Made by a program: the position numbers and the translations under genes. 64,000 nucleotides of DNA, taken from Brevibacillus choshinensis (lineage in GTDB: Bacteria > Bacillota > Bacilli > Brevibacillales > Brevibacillaceae). The notes below the pieces were generated by a model, which was not told the origin of the DNA, searched no databases, and saw only the letters and a list, made by a program, of their open reading frames with translations. This document shows, piece after piece, positions 17,126 through 26,725 of this stretch (its first letter is position 1; each line of letters starts with the position of its first letter). The DNA is taken from contig NZ_LJJB01000013.1 of assembly GCF_001420695.1 (NCBI RefSeq), forward strand, positions 558,065 to 622,064, given 5' to 3'.

Positions 17126-20100
17126 ATGAGCGTTCAATTGACCCACAGGCTAATACAGCAGCGATGTGGCAAAATCTCCTATGAAAAAGGAAAAGCCTAC
17201 AATCGGGCGGGGAAAGTGACATTCACGGACTACAATCCATACATTCCGAGTTATCAAGCACAGGTCAAGGGAATCATCAGTGATCAGGTAACAGTGGAAT
17301 GGGATGAGGATGGAATGGAAACCACCTGTACTTGTCCATCACTTCAATCCTACGATCAGGACTGCCAGCATGTTGCTGCCGTTCTCATAGCGATTCTCGA
17401 GCTTGAGTTGGATGGCAGATCTCCCGTCATAGCGAGATCTGGCGAGCCAAGCAGAGCTGAGCGGACAGACTCGTCATTCGAAAAACAATTGGCGACCAAC
17501 CTACTGGGCCTTTTTGCGGAAACGTCCGTCAAAACGGGTAGAACACGGTTCGATGCCAGAACGCCATTGGAAGTTGAGATAATTTGCAAGCTGGTCACGT
17601 ACGGTTACCAAAAGCACATGTTCGGGATTGAACTGAAGATAGGTTCGAAGCGACGATACATTGTGAAAAAAATAAAGGATTGCTTAGAGCGGATCGAGCA
17701 AGGAAAACCATATGAATTCACGAGCCACTTCCGTTACGATCCAACTCTTCACTATTTCCAAAAGGAAGATGAGTTCGTTCTCAAACAACTGATTGAGATC
17801 CTCCAAAATGAAAAGATGTATCGAGAGACTTCTCACCGTACCTCGATCCATAACCGCGATAGTGAAACGAGGACGTTACTCGTTCCGCCTATCTCTTGGG
17901 GAAAACTGATGGAGTCTCTTTTGCGTGCTCCGATAATAACCTTTGAATTGGAAAACGGGACGTTCGAGGGGATTACGGTATCCGAGGAACCATTACCGTT
18001 GTGCTTTTCGTTTGATCAAGGAAGCTCGGACAGTTATCAAATGGAAATAAAAGGTCTTGAGCATGTCACCGTGATGGAACCATATGGTGTAGCGGTTTCC
18101 AATGGAAAGCTGCATAAGCTGTCCCCAGAGATGGGCTATCGCCTCTCCGAGTTGAAAAGGATGCTAGCTACTTCGCGTAAACACGGCATTCAAATCTCGC
18201 AGGATCAGATGGAGCCTTTTATGGTACAAGTTGTCCCGGAGCTGGTGAAGGTTGGGAGCGTGGCGATCGCACCATCTGTTTCTTCTCGCTTGGTACGTAC
18301 ACAGCTCCAGGCAAGATTGTATTTGGATCGAATCAGGGATCGGCTGATAGCTGGACTGGAATTTCAATACGGAGATATTGTTTTTAATCCTCTTGAAGAC
18401 TCCTCTCAAAGTCGTGGGACTGACCTGATTGTGGTAAGGGATGGAGAACGGGAACGGCAAATTTTAGAGCTGATGGAGCAGAGTGCCTTTGCCCAGACAG
18501 AAGCAGGCTATTATATGGAAGATGAAGAATCAGAATATGAATTCTTGTATCGGATGGTCCCACAGCTGGAAAAGCTGATAAAAGTTTATGCTACCAATGC
18601 AGTAAAAGTGAGATTACACACTGCAACTGCTCCTCCAAAGATCAGGGTGGACGTAGACGAGCGAACGAACTGGTTAGATTTTACATTTGACATTGACGGG
18701 ATTCCAGAGACAGAGATTCGTAGTTTATTGAAGTCACTGGAGGAAAAGCGAAAGTATTACCTTCTCCCAAATGGAGCCATGCTTCCATTAGAAAGTGCTG
18801 AATATCAAGACATTCAACGCTTTATGGGCGAAATGGGAATCCATGGGAAAGATATTCAGGGTACCCAGCTACGCCTCCCCATCGCACGCGGTCTAACGAT
18901 GATGGATACAGACAACAGAAGCACAGCGATTACCGTGGGAAAATCATTTCGTCGACTCCTGGAAAACGTGCGCAATCCGGACAATCTGGACTTTCCTGTA
19001 CCGGAGAGCCTGTTGAACGTCCTACGCGACTATCAGGTGTATGGGTATCAGTGGTTAAAGACACTCGCCCACTATCATTTCGGAGGGATTTTGGCAGATG
19101 ATATGGGACTGGGAAAAACTGTGCAGAGTATTGCGTTTCTCGTGTCTGTCCTGCCGGAGATCAGGGAGCGCAAACAGCCTGCATTAATCGTGTCGCCTGC
19201 CTCTCTTATCTACAACTGGCGAAGTGAGCTGAAGAAATTTGCGCCGCAGATCCGCGCGGTCATTGCGGACGGCACCAAGAGTGAGCGTACACAGACCTTG
19301 AAGGATGCGTCACAGGTTGATGTCATTATTACCTCGTATCCTCTATTACGCAGAGACTTTGCTACGTATGCGAAGGATTCGTACCATACACTCTTTCTGG
19401 ATGAGGCGCAGGCATTCAAGAATCACACAACACAGACAGCCCAAGCAGTAAAAGGCATACAGGCTGCCTACCGATTTGCCCTCACTGGTACGCCTGTCGA
19501 GAACGGATTAGATGAATTGTGGTCGATTTATGACGCAGTCTTTCCGGGCCTTTTCCCGGCTCGAAAAGCATTTCACGACTTATCCAGAGAACAGGTGGCC
19601 AAACGCGTCCGTCCATTCCTGTTGCGGAGATTGAAGACAGATGTCTTGAGGGAGCTTCCAGAAAAGATCGAAACTCTTCAAGCCACCGTGCTCTTGCCGG
19701 AACAGAAAAAGCTCTATGTAGCCTATTTGGCTAAGCTTCAGCAAGAGACGCTGAAGCATTTGTACAAAGAAACCTTTCAGAAAAACCGGATCAAGATTCT
19801 TGCTGGCTTAACCAGACTACGTCAGCTGTGCTGTCATCCCGCCCTTTTTGTGGAAGACTACGAAGGAAGCTCAGCCAAATTCGAGCAGTTGATGGAAATC
19901 CTAGAGGATTGCCGAAATGCAGGGAAACGAGTATTGTTGTTCTCCCAATTTACGGAAATGCTCGGGATAATTGGACGTGAGCTAGGCTACGAAGGAATTC
20001 CATTCTTTTATTTGGACGGAGACACGCCGGCAGCGACACGCGTTGAGCTGTGCAATAGGTTTAATGAAGGGGAGAGAAATCTATTTTTGCTTTCACTCAA

Positions 20101-20386
20101 GGCAGGGGGTACGGGATTGAATTTGACTGGTGCTGACACGGTGATTCTCTACGATCTATGGTGGAATCCAGCTGTGGAGCAGCAAGCGGCAGATCGAGCC
20201 CATCGAATCGGGCAAAAAAATGTCGTCCAAGTCATCCGCCTCGTCGCAGAAGGTACAGTGGAAGAAAAAATGTTTGAACTTCAGCAAAAAAAGAAGAACC
20301 TCATTCAGGAAGTAATCCAACCCGGCCAAGAAGCGTTGTCCAGCTTGACGGAACAGGATATTAGAGAGCTATTGATGATCGGGTGA
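17126..20386 (+). CDS. SWIM zinc-finger SNF2 family DNA helicase/ATPase
   Basis: A 1086-residue DNA-dependent ATPase. An N-terminal SWIM zinc finger has CTC (68-70) and CQH (80-82). A middle region of about 500 residues matches the bacterial SNF2-associated segment. The motor has Walker A DMGLGKT (Lys664), Walker B DEAQ (759-762), LTGTPVENGLDELWSI, and in the second lobe LLFSQFTEMLG, SLKAGGTGLNLTGADTV and QAADRAHRIGQ. Comparable to B. subtilis YwqA in layout; bacterial SNF2 proteins act in transcription recycling or repair, but the role of this one is not established. RBS AAGGA precedes ATG 17126. Confidence 0.9.
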   Translation: MSVQLTHRLIQQRCGKISYEKGKAYNRAGKVTFTDYNPYIPSYQAQVKGIISDQVTVEWDEDGMETTCTCPSLQSYDQDCQHVAAVLIAILELELDGRSPVIARSGEPSRAERTDSSFEKQLATNLLGLFAETSVKTGRTRFDARTPLEVEIICKLVTYGYQKHMFGIELKIGSKRRYIVKKIKDCLERIEQGKPYEFTSHFRYDPTLHYFQKEDEFVLKQLIEILQNEKMYRETSHRTSIHNRDSETRTLLVPPISWGKLMESLLRAPIITFELENGTFEGITVSEEPLPLCFSFDQGSSDSYQMEIKGLEHVTVMEPYGVAVSNGKLHKLSPEMGYRLSELKRMLATSRKHGIQISQDQMEPFMVQVVPELVKVGSVAIAPSVSSRLVRTQLQARLYLDRIRDRLIAGLEFQYGDIVFNPLEDSSQSRGTDLIVVRDGERERQILELMEQSAFAQTEAGYYMEDEESEYEFLYRMVPQLEKLIKVYATNAVKVRLHTATAPPKIRVDVDERTNWLDFTFDIDGIPETEIRSLLKSLEEKRKYYLLPNGAMLPLESAEYQDIQRFMGEMGIHGKDIQGTQLRLPIARGLTMMDTDNRSTAITVGKSFRRLLENVRNPDNLDFPVPESLLNVLRDYQVYGYQWLKTLAHYHFGGILADDMGLGKTVQSIAFLVSVLPEIRERKQPALIVSPASLIYNWRSELKKFAPQIRAVIADGTKSERTQTLKDASQVDVIITSYPLLRRDFATYAKDSYHTLFLDEAQAFKNHTTQTAQAVKGIQAAYRFALTGTPVENGLDELWSIYDAVFPGLFPARKAFHDLSREQVAKRVRPFLLRRLKTDVLRELPEKIETLQATVLLPEQKKLYVAYLAKLQQETLKHLYKETFQKNRIKILAGLTRLRQLCCHPALFVEDYEGSSAKFEQLMEILEDCRNAGKRVLLFSQFTEMLGIIGRELGYEGIPFFYLDGDTPAATRVELCNRFNEGERNLFLLSLKAGGTGLNLTGADTVILYDLWWNPAVEQQAADRAHRIGQKNVVQVIRLVAEGTVEEKMFELQQKKKNLIQEVIQPGQEALSSLTEQDIRELLMIG

Positions 20387-20397
20387 GATGATTAGAT

Positions 20398-20438
20398 AAA
20401 AGTCTTGGTCTGTGTCATATACAGATCAAGGCTTTTTT
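20398..20438 (+). terminator. intrinsic terminator
   Basis: AAAAGTCTTGGTCTGT pairs with ACAGATCAAGGCTTTT over 14-16 bp with G-T pairs, ending in six T. Confidence 0.85.
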
Positions 20439-20528
20439 AATTGGCTTCCCCATGGATATTTGTCCGTTTCCTGTTCAAAATAGAACGAATAGTTTATTAA
20501 GAATTCGTAAGGAATTTCCAATTGTACC

Positions 20529-20538
20529 GGGGGGGGGG
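20529..20538 (+). repeat. run of ten G inside the ribosome-binding region of the CotS-like gene
   Basis: Ten consecutive G end 6 nt before ATG 20545 and appear to act as the Shine-Dalgarno. The frame upstream to 20452 is also open through the tract. Such homopolymers are prone to slippage, which would change ribosome-site spacing. Confidence 0.6.
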
Positions 20539-20544
20539 AATGGA

Positions 20545-22716
20545 ATGGAACAGTATCTGATTACGCCGTGGGATACTCGGGTGGGTTCTGAACCGACTCC
20601 TTTGGACTGGGATATGCACGTACCGCCAGAAGTTGATGCGATAGCGGAGCAGGTCATCAAACTATACGACATGACCGTTACTTCTCGTACACTGATCACT
20701 TCTAAGCCAGACAAAGGTGGAGCGATTTGGAGGATAGAGACGAATAAGGGACCACGCAGTCTAAAACTGTTGCATCGGAATCCAGAGCGAAGCTTGTTCA
20801 GTGTGGGACTGCAGGAGTATGTTGTTCAGCAAGGTGCGAGGGTACCGGCACTGATCCCTGCGATAGATGGCAAATTATTTGTAGAGATGGGCGGAAAGCT
20901 TTGGATCGTTACGGACTGGATCAATCTTACGCCGGCAACTAAAGTGGATTTAGTAGGCGCACAAGAATTGTGCTACGGACTTGGTGAATTCCATCGGCAT
21001 ACCAAAGGGTACTTGCCTCCGTTTGGTGCCAAAAACTCTTCTCGTTTGTATCGTTGGCCGAATTACTATCAAAAAATAGCCAAGAAAATCGGCTGGATGA
21101 GAGAAATGGCCAAGGCATACCGCGATACTGTAGCAAGCCCATCGATTTTGGCAGTAGTCGATCAGTACGAGCAACAGGCGGTGGAAGCATTGAATCGCCT
21201 GAAAGCTTCAGCCTACCCAAGAATGGTTACGATGGGGGAGCCTCACTGGGGGCTGGTGCATCAAGATTACGGTTGGTCTAACGGACAGAATGGACCCGGT
21301 GGGTTGTGGGTAATCGATTTAGATGGCGTTTCATACGATCTGCCATTTCGAGATTTGCGCAAGCTGATTACGAGTACGATGGACGACATGGGCGTCTGGG
21401 ATTTGACGTGGATGCGTGGCATGATCGATGCGTATCACCAAGCCAATCCTCTTGATGCTGAGTCCTACGAGGTACTTTTGATCGATATGGCAGTGCCGAA
21501 CGAATTTTATAAGCATTTGAAAGAAATGTTTTTCGACCCCATTATGTTTTTGAATACAGAAGCGGATGCAATCCTGCAGCGGGTGGTTGCGACCGATCAA
21601 TCAAAAGCACATGCATTGGCTGAACTGGCAGGCGACTTGGGGAAATACAAGGCTGGCGATTACGAGCAAAAAATTGCAGCTACGGAACCTCAGCGTGTAC
21701 CTTCCGAGAGCAGTACGTGGAATCAAAACAACTGGGGCCTGCAGCCACAAAAGACAGCAAACGCCGAGGATACTGCTGGATCGAAGGAAAAAAGAACGGA
21801 GAAAATCAAAGTCACAAAGAAGCGGTCCAAGTCTGTTGCAGCTGAACATACACCGGCTGTGGAAGGAAGCAAGTCACTACTCGAATCCGGGAGATCGGCT
21901 AAAAAAACAAGTGCAGAGCAGAAAGAGTCCAAATCAACGACAAAAGAAGCGAAACCGGTAAAAGAGGAATCCAAAACGTCGACAAAAGAAGTGAAACCGG
22001 TAAAAGAGGAATCCAAATCGACGACAAAAGAAGCGAAACCGGTAAAAGAGGAATCCAAATCGACAAAAAAAGAAGCAAAATTGGAAAAAGTGCAATCCAA
22101 ATCAGCTTCAAAAGAAGAAAAGTCAGCAAAAGAAGAAACCAAATCAGCTTCGAGAAAAGCAAAACTCGTGACAGTTGAGCCTCAATCGTATGGGAAGAGC
22201 AGAACAACTACTGGATCAACCAAAGAAGAGACGAACACTTCTTCAGAACAAAGCACAACACGTACGCGCAGGGCGCCTTCCTCCAATGTGATTGACCTTA
22301 CCCCTTATCTTGCTAGCGGACAAACCAAAAAGACGAATGCGAAAAAGAAGGTCGTACGCAAGAAAGCCGCGAGCGCGAGTACCTCTTCCGCCAAAAGAAA
22401 GACAACAACGCTTGCGAAGTTAAAACAGCAGGCTCAAAAGAATAAGATTGTTGCCGCATCTAAAGCTGTCTCTTTACAGCAACGAAAGGCAAAAATGGCC
22501 AAACAGAACGTTAAACAGGCTAGCAAACAGTCTGTCAACCAAGCAGCGAAATCAGTGAAACAAACAGCATCTGTAGGGAATAAAACAAAAAAAGCGGCTT
22601 CGTCTAACATCAAACACTCTTATGCCAAGGTTACTGCACCTAGCAAGAAAATGAACAAACAGGCAGCGAATAAACCAAGCGCAAAAAAAGGGGTAAAGTC
22701 CAGAGGAGTGCGATGA
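20545..22716 (+). CDS. CotS-like spore coat protein with long Lys-rich repeat tail
   Basis: Residues about 1-370 are a CotS/aminoglycoside-phosphotransferase-like kinase fold: IYDMTVTSR-type N-lobe, GLVHQDYGWSNG (the catalytic-loop equivalent HxDxxxxN) and VIDLDGVSYDLPFRDLRKLI. CotS-family proteins are deposited in the spore coat. The remaining 350 residues are low-complexity, rich in Lys, Ser, Thr and Glu, with six tandem 14-residue units at 21925-22176 and Ala/Lys-rich sequence beyond. Tails of this kind are unusual for CotS, normally about 350 residues. ATG 20545 is chosen over the ATG at 20452 by fit to the family and by the G-run. The GT4 gene follows 25 nt later, like cotS-cotSA. Confidence 0.8.
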   Translation: MEQYLITPWDTRVGSEPTPLDWDMHVPPEVDAIAEQVIKLYDMTVTSRTLITSKPDKGGAIWRIETNKGPRSLKLLHRNPERSLFSVGLQEYVVQQGARVPALIPAIDGKLFVEMGGKLWIVTDWINLTPATKVDLVGAQELCYGLGEFHRHTKGYLPPFGAKNSSRLYRWPNYYQKIAKKIGWMREMAKAYRDTVASPSILAVVDQYEQQAVEALNRLKASAYPRMVTMGEPHWGLVHQDYGWSNGQNGPGGLWVIDLDGVSYDLPFRDLRKLITSTMDDMGVWDLTWMRGMIDAYHQANPLDAESYEVLLIDMAVPNEFYKHLKEMFFDPIMFLNTEADAILQRVVATDQSKAHALAELAGDLGKYKAGDYEQKIAATEPQRVPSESSTWNQNNWGLQPQKTANAEDTAGSKEKRTEKIKVTKKRSKSVAAEHTPAVEGSKSLLESGRSAKKTSAEQKESKSTTKEAKPVKEESKTSTKEVKPVKEESKSTTKEAKPVKEESKSTKKEAKLEKVQSKSASKEEKSAKEETKSASRKAKLVTVEPQSYGKSRTTTGSTKEETNTSSEQSTTRTRRAPSSNVIDLTPYLASGQTKKTNAKKKVVRKKAASASTSSAKRKTTTLAKLKQQAQKNKIVAASKAVSLQQRKAKMAKQNVKQASKQSVNQAAKSVKQTASVGNKTKKAASSNIKHSYAKVTAPSKKMNKQAANKPSAKKGVKSRGVR
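21925..22176 (+). repeat. six tandem 42-nt units in the CotS-like tail
   Basis: Each unit encodes about 14 residues of the pattern ESKSTTKEAKPVKE. The first three are nearly identical and the last three have diverged (for example QSKSASKEEKSAKE). The repeats likely arose by local duplication. Confidence 0.75.
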
Positions 22717-22741
22717 GCCGTACGAGGAAAGGAGAATTCGG

Positions 22742-23896
22742 ATGAAGGTAGTCATGATCTGTACGGAAAAATTGCCCGTCCCTCCAGTCCGCGGCGGCGC
22801 CATCCAGACCTATATAGCGGGAATCGTCGATTTTCTCGGTCAACATCATGACCTGACTGTATTAGGAACGACAGACCCTTCCCTTGCGTTGGATGAGAGG
22901 GTCCGCAATGTACGGTATGTGAGGGTAGACGGACAAGGTGTATTTGAGACATATGCAGAACAAGTCATTCAGTTTTTAGCCACCCAATCCTACGACATTA
23001 TCCACGTGTTTAACCGGCCGAGATTGGTGCCGCTCATTCGGGAAGTTTGTCCGAATGCGCGAATCGTCCTCAGCATGCACAACGATATGTTTGATCAGGC
23101 AAAAATTGATCCACAGGAAGCTGCCAAAACGATTGCTACAACTGACCGAATTATCACCATCAGCGATTATGTGGGGCGGGTGATTCAGTCCCTCTATCCG
23201 GATGCTGCTGGAAAGCTCCGTACCATTTATTCCGGAGTCGATTTGCAAACGTTCGTCCCATGGGAAAAATCTCAGTCAGCGCGTCAGATAAGGCAAGAAC
23301 TTAGGGCCATGCACAATCTGGGAAACAGACAGGTGATATTGTTCGTAGGTAGATTGACTCCGAAAAAAGGGGCAGACATCTTGGTAAGGGCAATGAATGA
23401 GCTTCACTCTCAACATTCAAATATCGCACTTGTCCTCGTCGGTGGAGCTTGGTACGGAGTCGATAAAATTAGCGACTATGTAGCCTATGTGCGTTCTCTG
23501 GCAGATCGTTCGCCCATTCCGGTAATTACAACCGGATATGTAAATGCAGAACAGATCCACCAATGGTTTTGGACAGGAGACATTTTCGTCTGTCCTTCAC
23601 AGTGGGAGGAGCCGTTGGCAAGAGTACACTACGAGGCGATGGCGGCAGGGCTGCCATTTGTGACAACCAAGCGGGGGGGAAATGCCGAAGTCATCATTGG
23701 GGAAAATGGATTCTTGGTTGAAGAGCCTGAAAATCCACGTTCCTTTGCTGACCAGCTAAACAAGCTACTCTCCAGCCGGGATTTACAGAAGAATATGGGA
23801 AGTGTCGGGAGAAAGCTGGCCGAAAACAGGTTCACCTGGGATCGGGTCGCAATAGAAGTATTAGAGGTTTGGAACGGGATATCTTCTCAAGATTAA
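22742..23896 (+). CDS. GT4 family glycosyltransferase (CotSA-like)
   Basis: A 384-residue GT-B enzyme with an N-terminal Rossmann lobe (PVPPVRGGAIQTYIAGIVDFL) and the retaining GT4 donor site in the C-lobe: ILFVGRLTPKKGADILVRAM, then CPSQWEEPLARVHYEAMAAGLPFVTT with the EX7E pair. In Bacilli the homologue CotSA lies next to CotS and is a coat protein. AAAGGAG is 8 nt before ATG 22742, and the 25-nt gap from the CotS-like gene indicates one transcript. Probable role: glycosylation of a coat or surface component. Confidence 0.85.
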   Translation: MKVVMICTEKLPVPPVRGGAIQTYIAGIVDFLGQHHDLTVLGTTDPSLALDERVRNVRYVRVDGQGVFETYAEQVIQFLATQSYDIIHVFNRPRLVPLIREVCPNARIVLSMHNDMFDQAKIDPQEAAKTIATTDRIITISDYVGRVIQSLYPDAAGKLRTIYSGVDLQTFVPWEKSQSARQIRQELRAMHNLGNRQVILFVGRLTPKKGADILVRAMNELHSQHSNIALVLVGGAWYGVDKISDYVAYVRSLADRSPIPVITTGYVNAEQIHQWFWTGDIFVCPSQWEEPLARVHYEAMAAGLPFVTTKRGGNAEVIIGENGFLVEEPENPRSFADQLNKLLSSRDLQKNMGSVGRKLAENRFTWDRVAIEVLEVWNGISSQD

Positions 23897-24002
23897 ATAG
23901 GCTAAGAGTCGGAAGCCCGCTTTCCCTATTCATGTTAAGGGGAGGTGGGCAAGGCTCCATAGGTTGTCTGGCTATTGAAGCGAGGCAATCTTTTTTAGAC
24001 AG

Positions 24003-24042
24003 AAAAAAGGACAAGCAGTACTTGAAACGAACCAGGCTTGTC
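24003..24042 (-). terminator. intrinsic terminator for the minus-strand coat-like gene
   Basis: GGACAAGC (24009-24016) pairs with GCTTGTCC (24035-24042); read on the minus strand the stem is followed by six T. It lies 77 nt beyond the stop at 24119. Confidence 0.75.
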
Positions 24043-24118
24043 CGACGGCGATAAAAGAGCAGGGTCTTGGGCAGGGAGCAGTATGCTGGTGACCACTCCC
24101 CCCGAGCCAAGAGAGGTC

Positions 24119-24754
24119 TTATCCTGATGCGAGATGGCGGTTTGTAGATTCATCAATATCCTCAGGCCAATGTAGGGAAATGGTTTGCTCCATTTCCTCC
24201 TCGATTTCATGAGGTTCCATTCCTTCTGAAGACAGCTGTAGATTGGGAATGACGGCAACAATTCGGTTGAGCGGGATCAGGATGCTGCTTGCATTCATGT
24301 CGAGCGAAGCACTCGTACCTAGTTCAATCATACCCTCCTCGACTCGAATCAGAGTGCCGATTCGGTATCGCCGGTTATCTGGGCCCCAGTCTGATTCAAG
24401 AAGCAGCTCAATGGTTTGGTTTTGTTTCATACACCTTTTCAGTTCTTTGCGGAGACCTTTCATACTGGCTTCTTCAACGCGCTCCTCTGCCTCGACTTCC
24501 ACTTGAACAATCGGGGCTGGAATAATGATTGGCTTGGGAGCTTGAATATTCACAGATGGTGCTTCTACTTGAACGGTGGGCACCGAAGCGGAAACAGAGA
24601 CCTGCGGAGTAGGTGTGGTGACGTGAACCTTTGGAGCACGCACGTTGACCCGAAGCAAACGGTGCAGTCTTTTTTGCAACAGATCGACTTGACGAAGTCT
24701 GGCTTTTGCTGATTTGACCCGCCTTCTTTTCCGAGCAGCTTTCGTCATTTTCAT
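24119..24754 (-). CDS. coat-like basic/Val-Pro repeat protein, function unknown
   Basis: A 211-residue protein in three parts: a strongly basic N-terminus (KAARKRRRVKSAKARLRQ), a middle of alternating Val/Ala/Pro beta-like repeats (PKVHVTTPTPQVSVSASVP, VEAPSVNIQAPKPI), and a C-terminal domain with a small-barrel look (YRIGTLIRVEEGMIELGTSA, LIPLNRIVAVIP), reminiscent of the barrel in CotB-like coat proteins. The start ATG 24754 has GGGAGGTG 6 nt upstream. It faces the CotS/CotSA-like pair, which supports a spore-surface role, but no family is certain. Confidence 0.6.
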   Translation of the reverse strand: MKMTKAARKRRRVKSAKARLRQVDLLQKRLHRLLRVNVRAPKVHVTTPTPQVSVSASVPTVQVEAPSVNIQAPKPIIIPAPIVQVEVEAEERVEEASMKGLRKELKRCMKQNQTIELLLESDWGPDNRRYRIGTLIRVEEGMIELGTSASLDMNASSILIPLNRIVAVIPNLQLSSEGMEPHEIEEEMEQTISLHWPEDIDESTNRHLASG

Positions 24755-24850
24755 AAAGGACACCTCCCACTTGACATGGTTTATCATATTCAGTGCGGGA
24801 GGGTCTGTTGTGGACAAATACCCGGTCAAGGAAAAATGGGGTAGGATGCC

Positions 24851-25474
24851 TTATTTCTCAGCAAGAGCAATTCGGATACCGATTCCAGCATACAAGATCG
24901 CTTTACCGTAATTGACATACTTTCCGACAGAGGCGCGACCTAGTAATTTTTGACCGAAAATCCCGGCAAAAACAGCGACGGCTGAAAAGAGGATAATGGT
25001 CTGAATCATGAATATGACTCCGAGAATCATCATCTGGAGTGGCTCATTTCCTGTTCCTGGGGTAATGAACTGTGGAAGAAACGCCAGGAAGAACAACGAT
25101 ACTTTAGGATTCAAGACATTCATCAAGATCCCGGTGCGATACAGTCGTAGGGGGGACTTTATTTCTGGTGCAGCTGTGGTTAAGGGGGTTGCTCCTTCTT
25201 TTATCGCTTGATAAGCCAGATAAAGGAGATAAAGAGCGCCAGCGTATTTGACGAGCTGAAAGGCAAAAGCGGAGTTGTAAAGAATGGCCGTGATACCTAA
25301 AGCGGCTGCAGTCGTGTGAGCGATGAGACCCGTCGTCAACCCCATGGCTGTAGCGATGCCAGCTTTACGACCGTTTGAGATGCTCTGTGCGATGACGAAC
25401 AGAATGTCAGGTCCGGGAGTCAGCGTCAGCAAGACCGATACTGCCAAGAAAGAGAGAAGCAGAGTGAGATCCAT
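24851..25474 (-). CDS. LysE family amino acid exporter
   Basis: Six-helix exporter of 207 residues with the family start motif LTPGPDILFVIAQSISNGRKAG and NPKVSLFFLAFLPQF in the middle. Exports amino acids or derivatives; the exact substrate cannot be told. AGGAGGCGA lies about 10 nt before ATG 25474. About 95 nt separates it from the upstream coat-like gene's start, with no sign that the two are linked. Confidence 0.9.
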   Translation of the reverse strand: MDLTLLLSFLAVSVLLTLTPGPDILFVIAQSISNGRKAGIATAMGLTTGLIAHTTAAALGITAILYNSAFAFQLVKYAGALYLLYLAYQAIKEGATPLTTAAPEIKSPLRLYRTGILMNVLNPKVSLFFLAFLPQFITPGTGNEPLQMMILGVIFMIQTIILFSAVAVFAGIFGQKLLGRASVGKYVNYGKAILYAGIGIRIALAEK

Positions 25475-25702
25475 GGATCATGTCGCCTCCTGAGTCAAAA
25501 ATAAAAACCATTTGACCCATACATTACGGGAAATCAGAAGGACGGTCTAGCGGAAAGGGAAATTTTATTGAAAGAGGAACAAAGAAAATCAAAGGAGTTC
25601 TAGATCGGACTTGGCAATTAAACCAAGTTTTACTAAAAACAAATGGAAATTCATGTATAATGGTTCAGGTAATCTTAAAAAAAGAGACATGGAGGTTTCG
25701 GC

Positions 25703-26725
25703 ATGAATCAAACGCCGCTCGCTCCTATGGGAGTAGGAAAGCTGCTGGACCGCAGCTTCGTTGTTTATCGTCAGCATTTTGGTGCTTTTTTTCTCATGAC
25801 CTTGATGCTATTTGGTCCGTTTTTGCTCTTGCAGGATTTACTCCTGTTTGATCTGGGGAGTATGTCTTTCTTCGTACAGGATACGGATGGTTCAGATTTT
25901 TGGGAATCGATGGCCAGCAGGTTTACCGCAGAAGACACACGGACTACTGATCAAATTGGATTTCTTCTCCTGTACCTTCTGGTAGTATTGCCGCTGATGA
26001 CATTGGGTGCCTATCCCCAATTGCTGTCCGGAGCGCTTCTCTTGACCAAAGCCTCGATAGAAGGAAGAGAACTCGGTATCGGGGATGCATTAAAGCAATC
26101 GTTTCGCCGATTCTGGCCACTAGTAGGCGCAAGTCTTGTGTACGCTCTGGTCATTATCGGGATCATCCTCGGTTTCATGCTCGTATGCGCGCTGTTCTTT
26201 TTCCTGTTTTCACTCGTGTCCGGAGCCACGCTCGGATCTTTGTTTGAAGGCGATAGCGAAATAGGACCCATCGTACTTGTCATCTTTTTTGTGTTGGCCT
26301 ACCTGGTCTTTTTACTGGTGCTCCTGGTTGTACCCGGCTTTTTTATGCTCCGCTGGGGGTTCTATTTGCCGTTTACATTACTGGAAGGCGATGGAGTAGC
26401 GCTCGGAAAAAGCTGGCGCTTGACGCAAGGGAACTTTTGGCGACTTTTCGGTCTTTACCTGGTTCTCATGGTGTTGTATTCCGTTTTGTCTGGCGGTGTT
26501 CAGGCTGTCATTACCGCAGCGATGGGAACGTCCATCATCAGCCAACTCATCATGCTTCTCGTATCTTGCCTGTTGACGCCTTGGATGCTGATTGTCTATT
26601 CGCTGGCCTACTTCGATCTGCAAGTCAGAAAAGAAGGCACAGACTTGTTCTCGATGCTCCATCAGCAGATGGCACAAGAGCCAGCACCCGATACCACACA
26701 GAGCTTTGGAGCTTCCCATGAGTAG
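25703..26725 (+). CDS. multi-pass membrane protein, first gene of the MoxR/DUF58 cluster
   Basis: A 340-residue hydrophobic protein with about six helices. It starts APMGVGKLLDRSFVVYRQHF, a pattern shared with membrane proteins of the glycerophosphodiesterase membrane-domain type (N-terminal amphipathic segment, then TM pairs). Gly-rich turns and RWGFYLPFTLLEGDGVALGKSWRLTQGNFWRLF near residues 220-255 fit that group. GGAGG is 7 nt before ATG 25703, and a TATAAT at 25656-25661 may be its -10. The next gene overlaps by 8 nt. Role unknown. Confidence 0.7.
   Translation: MNQTPLAPMGVGKLLDRSFVVYRQHFGAFFLMTLMLFGPFLLLQDLLLFDLGSMSFFVQDTDGSDFWESMASRFTAEDTRTTDQIGFLLLYLLVVLPLMTLGAYPQLLSGALLLTKASIEGRELGIGDALKQSFRRFWPLVGASLVYALVIIGIILGFMLVCALFFFLFSLVSGATLGSLFEGDSEIGPIVLVIFFVLAYLVFLLVLLVVPGFFMLRWGFYLPFTLLEGDGVALGKSWRLTQGNFWRLFGLYLVLMVLYSVLSGGVQAVITAAMGTSIISQLIMLLVSCLLTPWMLIVYSLAYFDLQVRKEGTDLFSMLHQQMAQEPAPDTTQSFGASHE

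Noticed and set aside
23869-24054. Plus-strand frame overlapping the end of the GT4 gene
   Set aside because: Overlaps the GT4 gene in another frame and a minus-strand terminator, with no ribosome site and atypical composition.
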